In this document: in pieces, positions 33,581-44,020 of the stretch | Position numbering within the stretch: the first letter of the stretch is position 1 | Layout of the letters: every line of letters begins with the position of its first letter | Assembly: GCA_013365325.1 (NCBI GenBank) | Contig: JABVXV010000436.1 | Span: forward strand, 1-44,020 | DNA length: 44,020 bases | Source: Dipetalonema caudispina | Lineage: Eukaryota; Nematoda; Chromadorea; Rhabditida; Onchocercidae | Direction: 5' to 3' | Made by a program: the position numbers and the translations under genes | Notes under the pieces: model-generated | Told to the model about the DNA's origin: nothing | Seen by the model: the letters and a program-made list of their open reading frames with translations, nothing else | Database searches by the model: none

Positions 33581-36500
33581 TTATGTATAGCAAAAGGCAC
33601 AACCTTCAATGCGTGCTTATTAGACACGCATTTAGCGTAGCGTAAGTTTCAATTAATCGATGCTATGATTTTGTTGCAGTGTGAACGATTCCTTTCCAAT
33701 ACATCCAATCTAAAACAAACGTCTCCTTCCTCCGTTTTGGGGGCTTTTGAAATTCTTGCGTAGCTTGTCATGTAGAGAACGATACGCGTAACATACAACA
33801 ACTGATAAATGAATGAAATTGAAAAATAATGACGATATCATTCATATAAACGTAACGGTGATTTTAAGGAACATTCCGTAACCTATGGAAAAGGAGGAAA
33901 TACATATAGTATACGGTGACAGTATTCTTGAATAACGCAAACAGATAGTCAGATCTTTGATTTTGTTAGAAACATAACACTACAACAAGCTTTCTAAACC
34001 CCCAGTTCAAAATATCTGTCGTGGTGTGGAGTGGACATTTAACTGCAATAATATTTTAAATACTGTCATGTTTTTATTTGAAACAATTAAGTGAAAGGGC
34101 TTCGTAAAGCCATTATTCCTCTCTTCTATTCCTTCTGCCTCCTTCACTTTTTTTTTGCTTTTCATCTACTGAAAGTTCGGGTAAATTACAAACAGAAGGA
34201 TACGAATTAGGTACAACTAATCAACTAGCAAAAGTCCGACTACTACTTGTTCGACTAATTATTAAATCACAAAAAGTGTAACTGATTGACGGTCGTCGAT
34301 AAGGTGAGTCATTTTCTGAAAGTTTAGCCACTGCAAAATCAATCAGAAAGAAAATTATAGCTTGGATCATTTTTGCAAGCAAAATGCTTGCCGATCATTT
34401 TCTCTAGTGCTTTGATGTTACCAAGTGGTGAATGGGAGATGGGATATGTGTCAACGCTTGTATTTCAATAAATGTAAAAAATAAAGAATAAGTCTTGAGT
34501 GGATCACCGTTTCAATTAACAAATAATCAAGTCAGTATACCACATTTTTACATTTATTCTGTGTTATTTCTCCTCCCATGAAGTTCTACATTGCATAGCA
34601 GACCATCAAATCATCAACCTGACAAGAATATTTGATTTCTAAACTTTTGGCGTTTAATGGAATCCTGCTTAAAAATTTCTTCTGCGGCAGTTCTGAACTG
34701 ATTCACCCCAAGGAGAGTAGCATTGCTTGGTAGAACGATAACGTAAAAATAAAATGATTCAATAATGTTGAGTTATAATTAGGACTGCGTTGGCTACCGC
34801 TAGGTCCCCAAAGTCCCATAAGAGATTCAAATATCCAATGAAATCCTCAAACATAAATCTCGAGGCTTTCGCAACTCAGCCACGAACCTGTCATGGGGTG
34901 TGACGTGCGGACTTAATTGGTTGCGACTTTACACGTATCACACATTAATTATGTTACTAGTGCACTGTTTCTGATTTTTCATCTTGAAGATTCAGGCTGT
35001 TTTTCCGAATCTTTCAGGTAGTCCCAATAGACTTAATTTGCGTAATTTCTATGAGTAGATCAGGATGACCTACATAAGCTAAATTAAGTTGATTTTAAAA
35101 CATAACTTCTCCTTGACTTTCCTACGATTGATGTAGTCGACGGACTTTTTAAAATCTGACTAACTGACTGGACGTGGAACGATTAGAAAAGATAGTTTAG
35201 ATGACCTCTTCTCCACCTTCCCCTATCTTTTCATCAGCAGTGTTTACTCCTTCGACGACAACCAGAAAACTTAACGAGTGCTGGTTATTAGTTTCGGAAT
35301 GTTCACAAGTTTTATCAAGATGCCTTGCAAAGATTCTTGGCTCAATCCAATAAGAAAACAATTTTCCTTTTATCATAGAGAAATAAAGGTGAGTGTACAA
35401 ATGTATGTCAACATTTGCGAGCGTGGGCAGCAGGAGCGTGAAGTGGATTCGTGAAAACTTGGGGTGGACGTATGCGTGCGTGCATGGGCGTGAATGAGTG
35501 CGTTCGGATGGAGGAGTACGAGTTTGCATTGAAAATATGTGTGAATGTAAGATGTATATGGATTGATATGGATGCTTGTAGGTGAAGAGGGAATAAATAT
35601 AGAAACATAATTTTGCATCCATTTAAATGTTATGATCAATTTTTGTAAGACTGCTTCTACCTGCCATCCTATCCTTTCTTGTCACATCTCTCCTTCCTCC
35701 TCTCTCTTTCCCCTTTTCTTCATTTCCCCGATCTCCATTCTTGATATCGATGTTATCTGATGTAAGAAGAAAGGCATGCAACCATTTATGTGCACTTATA
35801 TTTGAGCTATGATCCATTCTTGGGGTTGACATCCACGACATTTCTCTGTTTCTGTTTCGTGACTCACATAAGCAAGAACTTACAACGAGGTGAAAATTTA
35901 AAAGTCGACAATATTGAATTTTGCCGAGTGGTGCTCTCGTCCCATCCCACTCAAAGCTATAACTGTAGGCTACAGTACTTCATGGATGCTATATTTGGAC
36001 ATATCTTCTAGACAGAAATAACTTGATGAAATGACATAGAAATTTACCACAAGCTAAAATTACTAACAAGAATGAAATTATATCTTGCCGATTCCCTGAA
36101 ATCATTAATAATGATGTTTAGGGAGACAAGAAGGAACAAGGAAAGTAAGTCATGATGTGGTTGACGAAGTCGCAATGAATTGTCACAAAGCTCTCATAAC
36201 CACTGCAAACAATACTTCCGAATACGTCAGTTACATGTCGTGTGGTACCTTCTCAAACTGTCTTTAATGATAGCTTCCGAAAATATATGTGTAATCAATA
36301 TAGAAAATGAAAAGACTTAACGATATGTGGCAAAAAAAGGACGCCTCATTATTCTGCCTCTTTCGTTAATTAATGTCCAGTTTAAAAAAAAAAAAAAAAA
36401 AAAAGCACTTTCCAGGATAGGATTTCGCCAGGCACCGATAACAAAGCTATTTTCGAACGAGTAGTAATGGAAAAAGTAATAGTTTTTATTTTTCCTCATG

Positions 36501-39500
36501 TAAGAGGTCGATAAATGTCAAGAGAATAGCCTAATCAAACTCGTAGAAAGGTGTCAATGACGTAAGTATATGTTATCATATAGTACCAGTAATGTAACCA
36601 GTTCATCAGCTTATACGTTCAAAGTACCGCAAAATATACATGAAATACACTACCAACTGCAACCATAAAAATCCTTATTATTATTAAATTTGATGTTTTA
36701 ATGACACGACAACGTCCACGAAAGACGTTAAGATATTATATCCGACTTGAGTCAATTTTTGTAAATTTCCGCAATTCGATTTGCGTGTGGTAGCATTTTG
36801 GACTTCTCACGGTTTCACTTCGGAACATCTCTCTTTCGACAACTATGAGTTAGAATAAGATCTCGAGAAAGAGACCAACAAAACAAGAGAGAAAAATAAT
36901 ATGCTGAAACAGCAAAACAGAACTTTCCAACTTCCCCAACAAGATTTCTGATTCGCAAATTTACTTCAATTAAGGATAAACAAAATTGCTTGATGATGGG
37001 AAGTGTGAGCGAATTGCATTCCTGGTATTTCGGAAGTTGCCGAGTATTTCTTGTAATATTCTCATTTATTCAACATATATATATGAATGTTAATTTGGTG
37101 TATCAGCTGATTTATTTTTAATCTATATGCCTATACATCAGATTTTTAAAATCAATTTCCAAACATTATCCTTGCCTGACCAACTACCTATTAGTTTTCT
37201 TGAAATTGTTACAAATTAATCACCACAATCGAATTCAGCGAAGCTTAGCTCGATGATAGCCTGACTGCACACCGAAGAGGTTTATGATGTCGGCCGTTAA
37301 ACTGTCCTTTTTTTAAATGCTGATTTTGCCTATCCGTTGGCAGTAATCAATTATCTCAAAGAAGAAAAAAAAAATTCAATTTAGTTCATAACAAAGGCAT
37401 TAATTTTTAAGTATTTCAAGTAAATGAAATCAGTTAAACATATGATATCCATAATCATTATATCAAACGCTAAATTTAACCGAATGCTTCACATTTGATT
37501 CAAATGAAATCTTGGAAAAAGTAAAATGGAAAAAGTAATCACTGACAACCTAACCAACGGATAAACAAAGTGGAACAATTTAACAACTCGCATCGTCGAT
37601 CTTTGATGACAGAATGATAAGTGAGTGTTAGAAGACACACAAGTAGGCGACATTATCAGGTGGCGCACTGCACTGTGTTTGTGCTGATCCTTACCTAATA
37701 CTTAATGGTTACGATAAATGAGTGTCAAAATGAGACCTCTGATGTGGAAAAACAAATATGGAAATTAATACCAGAGAATAGAAAAGTTTTGGAGTGAAAT
37801 GTACAAAGTAAATGAGTCGATAGGTAAGCAGTGAAAGTATGAGGTGTGGAGCATTAGCGCTCCTTCAAGCTCTATGTACGACTCAAAATGATCGAAACAG
37901 ATGTTTTGAAGGCAATAAATGTTCCAAATGCCCTATCAGCCAACACGAAACCTCTACATTCTTCCTAACTCGCCTTCTTCCTTCAAAAATTATGAGATTT
38001 CAATTTTGAAAAAAGAAGTTAAAAAATTCGAAACATGTAATATGTGGAAGTGTGTACATAATGTATTACATATATATAGAGAGAGGGAGGGAGAGAAAGC
38101 TTGAGCAGAGTGCTCCTCGGACTTCGTGGAACCGGAACACGAGGAAAAGCAATCACATGTCCTGGAGAAATAACACGGTTTAGTGGAAGATATTATCCGG
38201 AAAATCCTGTAAATGCTTGAAATTATTTAAATGACCATAGCAACGGAATGATGTATGGAAACACTTTGTTAAATAAGTTATTGGTTCGTCCATCTTTGTA
38301 GGACCATAGAATTGACCGCTTCCTAAAGTGCTAAACTGCTCACATCAAGACAAAGCTACTCTTAATTGTTAATTATTTATAGCATGTCTTTCAGCTCTTT
38401 TCATTACTATTTCGATATTTCAAATCCTTCCTCCCCCTCCTCTTTTTTAAGGATGTTTTGCGAGAGATATTCACAATTTTATAAATGAACAAATTCATGC
38501 GATAAATGATCTAAGATGAGATATTAATGCTTTCTTACAGCCTTTTTTATCAGTCATTCTGACAGATGCAAAAACAAATATAACATATATATATATATTT
38601 GAAAAATCCAAGCTTACAGTGGAAAACTGTAGAAAATTATTAAGAGCCTACAATTAAGATAAATGGAATATAGCATTCGTAAAGCGTCCAGGATACAGTT
38701 CTTAAATGCTTCCATGTATACCATTCCACTCATATGATTATTTAACATCATCTCAAATATTTACACGATTTCCCACGAAATATTTTCTACTTAAGCGAGC
38801 GAGTAATTCCACAAGAATACCTGATGCTTCTCTGGCATATGCTTCAAGAAGTGAGATAGGAATTTCTTCTAAAAGTTTTCTAAATTAATTATGAACACAG
38901 TTGACATTGACGGATTTGCTGAATAACTTGGATTAACGTAGTCGTTTCTCATATGGAAAAAAATTAAAGGAGTACGGAAAGATATCCCTCTCCGGATAAT
39001 GTGTTCTTTTTTATTGAAATAGAAGCTGGAAATGAAACAGGTAACTTGAACTCAAAAGTAGAATGAGAGAGAAGAAAAGAAGATGAGATGGAGCGTTTAT
39101 ATACAAAAGAATTATTAGAAGGGACACTTATGAATTCCGCAATTCAATGTAGGAAGAGTGGATAATAGAAAGAAAAGGAAGAGGAAAAGGCTCGGGGAAC
39201 GAAGGGCAAATACTGCAGAAAAATAATGTGTAATGTGGTTGAAGGGGGCGGAAGGGGGGAGGGAGGGATACCCTCCTCTCCTATCTTCTATAAGCTTACT
39301 ATTAAGCTGAGCTTTGAAGCTTTCAGCAATTCAGCTTTGCATTTTGCCTGTCAACTGTCACAAGCGCTTCAATGCCTACCTCTCTACTACTTTCCTCTCC
39401 TTCTCCTCTCCACATACCTTGGATATACCAAACTTTTCATCTTCACCGTATTTCAGGTTTCATTAATTAGCATACAAAAGAAATAGCTTCCGAAAAGCTG

Positions 39501-42500
39501 AAATAAATAACGCTTAAGTCATTGAAATATCGATTTTGCCCCAGTGCGACCACAAGTGCTATCAGAGTGACATGCAACCCCGATGAGGTAGTGAAATAGG
39601 GTAGGCTCATAGGGCGCATACGGTGTATTTTCTTGGCTGTGAAGGATGTTCATATTTTTTGGTCATATGCTAACCGTTCCGATGACTGCAGAGGTAACAG
39701 TAGACGGGGGAAGTGCATCTGATAATTAAATAATACTTTTTGTTTGTAAACATTATCCTCTCGCTGTGATATAATAAAGTAATATAAATAAGTAATATAA
39801 AAAAGTCCAGTAATATAAATAACTTCAAGCCTTTGATATAAAGAGAGCAGAGAAATCTAAATTTACGATGATCAGCAGAGGATGACCAAGTAAAGAGCAT
39901 GAAAATTAATTAGACCTCCTTGGGTAAAAAAAAGTCATGTCAAGTACTAACCTCTCTTATGTCTTCCTCCTCACTTTACATATGAATTTGTTTTAGTTAT
40001 ATTAATCTTAATAGGGAAGTAGCTCAGGTCGTTTAGATTAGGAAATCGTCAATGCTTGGCAACCAAAGACTTTGAAGAATGGTTTAAATGACCCGGTTAC
40101 AATATTCTGGTAGCAATTTTAGAATTTCCAAAACTGCAAATATGAAGGAAGAGATGTCAAGCAGGAAAAGGAAAAAGAGGAGAAATGGTATGATAACGAA
40201 AAAGGGAAGAAGGGCTATCGGAAGAGAAGTGGAAGGAATGAAGAGGAGGAACGGAGTTGCGGTGACGACGTTCCCTTCCAGCAAATATCTATCAAAATTC
40301 ATCCGACCAACAAATTCTATCAAATATCTATGATAGCTTACTTCCGTTCAACCCCTCTTCACATGCCATGAAAATTCCATTATAATGTCCTTTGACTTCC
40401 CCTTCAGCAAACTGACATTCGGATGAGATACCTGAACCGATAATGCATTGTAAGAAAATGATAAGTATTTCAACATGACAGAAATAACACACATAAATAA
40501 ATCCCTATTTCATCTATACGTCTATCCTTACTCAATTGACGGTATGTTCTTTATAAGATTCTATTAGCCATATTCTCCAGTGATTCAGATTCTTTTCATA
40601 CAATTTTACCTCGAAGAAAAGATATTGTTTCATTACACTTCCTTCTGTAAGACAGTGATAAACTCTAGGATACACAGCCGACGATGTCATTCGAAATCTT
40701 CTATCTTGTGCTACCCATACTAATTATCCTTGGCGAATCTCCTAGGTGTTTTCAGCTAAGTTTGTCATAAAAAAGAAAAAAAAAAGAAGGAAAAGAAAGT
40801 AGGGATTACGGGATAGATGAATTCTTAATGATATGTTTCATACTATGGATAGAGCTGGAATTTTGAGTGTTTCGCACATTAGGCAATAGACACAAATGAA
40901 AGACCCAAAAGAGATAACAGCATAACACTTCGATGATCATTTGTTAGATTAAACCATCAGAAATAAAATTTTAACAATTCGAATTTGAGATGAGTTGAAA
41001 AGAACAGATAAGGTTGAAATAACACGCAATACTGATAAAGCAAAGGAAGAAGGTGCAAATGTTGATCACCATATCAACTGTTGGTTAATGAATGATATAC
41101 ATCATCAAATATTCAAAGTACATTTCGGCAAGAAGCCAACACCTCCAAGTAACATTCATTCAGAATCAACAACACATCCTAAGATTATCATTGGATAATC
41201 CAACTTCCTCATGAAAAAAAGTAGAGGCAAATAAGCTTTATAAGTTTATTTGTTACAGAAACAAATATATATTTGGAATCACTCCAGACAACAACGATAG
41301 AGGTGATTTCTATGATGATTTCCGACGAGATCTTCGAATAATGTTAGGGAAATAAATTTCCTGCAACCTTTCACGTGATGTCTTCAAGTGGATCATGCTT
41401 ACAGTCAGGCTAATATGAACTCGTAAGCTCCGGCTTTGTTTTAATAGTTAAATTAACAGGAAGATTTCCTAATCTATTTCTACCTTATCAATACAGATAT
41501 GCATATCTTATTAAAATGTAACAGCACAGAAAAATGCATAGAGATCCGAATGAAGATGAAATAACAGAATCCAACTTTTATAATAACTAGTTGGAATTTT
41601 TCATTATTTTCATGTTTTAGATATGCTAATTGCTTTTTACTCTTTGGGAAATGAAACAAGTGTATTTTGGAGAAGAGAAAAAGCACTTGATAACATCATC
41701 ATTCCCGACAATCTCGACCATCATTGTAATGAAATTCAAAAATTTTGGTAAAATAAAATAATTCTGTGAATAGGAATACATACGAAGCGATAATCACTAA
41801 TAATCAATATGTAAAGCAGCACATCTTATCAGTGCGCGCTTCTCCACCATCTTTTATAAATTAATCGATAATCAGACGAATTCTCTTCTCTTCATATCCG
41901 GCAAGTATAACGAGACACACTGCAATGAGAAAAAGCAACACGATAATATCAGCATCCCCGATATTCCTGACCAACATGCCTTAACCGAAATGAAATAACT
42001 CCTGGAGAGTTCATCTAAGCCTTTTCCTAACGACGGCTAACACATCCATAATCCGATCCTAATCTAATCGTCTCTGGCCTGGCTTTATCTAAAACTGACC
42101 AATCCATATTTATTCTGACTTCATCTGATCGTTGTAATCGAAAATAGACCAGTAATAAAATATACGAAACACTTCATACAATGTATCCTCTAAACTTCAG
42201 TGAAGTGAACGAAGCCAACAACAGACAATAAAATGTACAAAATGAGAAAAATTTTTTTCTTAGTTCAAAATAGATAATAGAAGGTGTTCGGAAGTGAAAC
42301 GAGTAACAATTTCAAACAATTTTTCAGTCTGATAATTATGATGTTAACCATAATAACAATAACTGCAATATATGATAACGGTGATAAAGATGAGGAAGGG
42401 AGAACCGATGTGATAGGTTAGAGTTATCATAAAGCATAACGGGATGTTACTACTCGTGGAGTAGGATTTCTCGTAGGATGAAGACAGGGCAAGAAATCGT

Positions 42501-43902
42501 GTTAAGTCTCATGAAACAAACAGATAAATATGAAAATTGTAAGGTTGTGTATGTATCTTTACTGTGTCTTTATGAATAAGCTTAAAGTTGAAGTAATGCA
42601 TCAGAAAAATGGAAGTGCATTGTAGCGGGTGGTCAGAACTCTATGCAATGATAGTGGCTACGGGCTTGGACATTAGTTGGCTGCTCCTCGAAGCATACTG
42701 GGTACTTAGATGAATGGAAAAGCTCACACCCTTATCCCTCACCCTTTTCTTACCCCAATACTATCATCGCCACCACACCAACAGCCCATCAATGACATCT
42801 ACAAAGCTGACATAGTCCCTCTCTTTTTGCAAATCTCTTGCCAATCTCCGATAGTTAGTTGATTCTGTAGTTCGGATAGTTGTCCGTAAGCTGTTCGATA
42901 ACCTAACAGAAATAAGATTGCAGCTGCTTCGATACCACTTCCAGCCTTAGTCTTAGTCTTAGTTACAAACGTCCTCGAAGCCTACGTACGATTTGTCCGC
43001 CAAACGGTTATGAATACGCTTACAACAATGATAGATAGTATTAGCAGTTATTACGGGTCAACTTTTGCTGCTGCAATAGAAAGCGTTGTTGTTGTTGTGG
43101 CCGCTTATCACAACCTTCTATTCCATTTTGGAGTTAGTTAACGGGAAAAGCTTCATGCTAATCGATAAATGATATTTCTAACTGTGTTAAGATATAACGT
43201 ATATATGTGTAAGCTTACACCTCTAGAAGACTTAGCAATACATGTTGACACATCAATTAGTAGCAATGGAAAAACAAGCACAAGAAACACGCGGAGCATG
43301 CAGAAAGCAAGAATGAATGTCACGCGGAGTGCTTGGCTGCACACGCTCGATGATGTGCTACTCCACTGGCGCTTAGGCATACTAACGAAGTAGCTATTCA
43401 GCAAGTTGCTTTGGCCGTTTAATATCCCTAAACTCCCAACAGACCAACTAATTGATGGGTAAACTGCATGTCAAGCTCATTCTGCTTGATTAGTTCAGGT
43501 ATGTTTTGTGTGTGTATACCTATATGTGTATGTGCGTGGTTATATGTGTGTAAAGCAATTCAAATTTAAGGCATTTTATTACGTAGGAAATATCATCTTC
43601 ACGGAGAAATATCCAAACCGCAGCACGGTAACATTCGAATAGTGTCTTCAGTTTTACGCAAAAGCTCTTCTTTACTTTTAAGAAAGGAAATGTACACCTT
43701 TTCCTTCTCTTATCGAGAAAGGAAAAGAAAAAAGGGAGAGGTAAAGGAATCAAATTAATTGCAATAGACAAATAAAATCCGGAAAGCTTGATACTGATGA
43801 GTGTAGTGACTAACCCTCTAAAGTCAAGACTTAATCTTATGTCATCCTAAAATTCTGCTTCCACTTTTTGAGATAACGACAACCGTGAGGGTAAACCATG
43901 TG
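33581..43902. other. 10-kb region upstream of calcineurin A with no recognised gene
   Basis: The calcineurin promoter should lie at the left end. I recognise no protein, tRNA, rRNA or spliced-leader RNA on either strand. Features are a 21-nt poly(A) (36384-36404), a GT-rich stretch (35390-35560), a GA-rich stretch (38077-38098), three ATATAAA-like units (about 39775-39825) and three CTTAGT units (about 42948-42962). Two adjacent short minus-strand frames near 34614-34854 look slightly coding-like. A somewhat GC-richer patch at 43250-43400 is open on both strands but unrecognised. Confidence 0.5.
36384..36404. repeat. Poly(A) homopolymer, 21 nt
   Basis: A run of A on the plus strand in non-coding DNA upstream of calcineurin A. 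No other mobile-element hallmark was seen beside it. Confidence 0.95.

Positions 43903-44020
<118 letters not shown>

Noticed and set aside
34860..34930. Possible tRNA in a GC-richer patch
   Set aside because: The GGTTCG element is not followed by a proper T-loop and no acceptor stem or anticodon arm could be folded around it.
35197..35622. 141-codon minus-strand frame, the longest upstream of calcineurin
   Set aside because: It is a His/Tyr/Thr-rich reading of a GT/CA-rich low-complexity stretch, with overlapping open frames in other phases and no recognisable motif.
42948..42962. CTTAGT repeats as possible telomere-like DNA
   Set aside because: The unit is not the nematode telomere repeat TTAGGC and only three copies are present.

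Overview
This is an AT-rich, intron-rich nuclear DNA window from a nematode. The three recognisable genes all lie on the minus strand. Their proteins are closest, from memory of the families, to Caenorhabditis orthologues (UNC-17, CHA-1, TAX-6, an RSF-1/RASSF-type protein). The low gene density and AT-rich introns of about 100-1800 bp would suit a spirurid or filarial worm, but the species cannot be fixed from sequence alone. The window begins and ends in long (AAT)n runs, so both borders may be repeat-limited contig edges.

Layout, left to right. 1-7.4 kb holds a cholinergic gene locus. A choline acetyltransferase exon (1291-1100) lies about 4.3 kb downstream, on the same strand, of a complete two-exon vesicular acetylcholine transporter gene (7339-5565, 531 aa). 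This is the order of the C. elegans cha-1/unc-17 locus, where both mRNAs start from one shared 5' exon. The rest of cha-1 runs off the left edge, and the shared exon should lie above 7.44 kb. 7.4-19.2 kb is about 11.7 kb with no recognisable exon; it probably holds the promoter and first intron of the locus plus simple repeats. 19.2-22.2 kb is a 12-exon gene for a C1 + Ras-association + SARAH protein (RASSF1/RASSF5 class, about 422-433 aa). 22.2-25.2 kb is intergenic. 25.56-33.58 kb is a 13-exon calcineurin A gene (tax-6 type, about 527 aa) with catalytic core, calcineurin-B helix, calmodulin-binding helix and autoinhibitory segment. 33.6-44.0 kb shows no recognisable gene.

Functionally, CHA-1 makes acetylcholine and UNC-17 loads it into synaptic vesicles, so the first two genes are one pathway under probable common control. 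Calcineurin is a Ca2+/calmodulin phosphatase and the RASSF protein is a Ras/Hippo-type scaffold; neither has an evident operon link to the cholinergic locus. Exons were read by eye: each was placed by a conserved protein match, an AG acceptor and GT donor, and phase agreement across junctions. Exceptions are stated in the entries.
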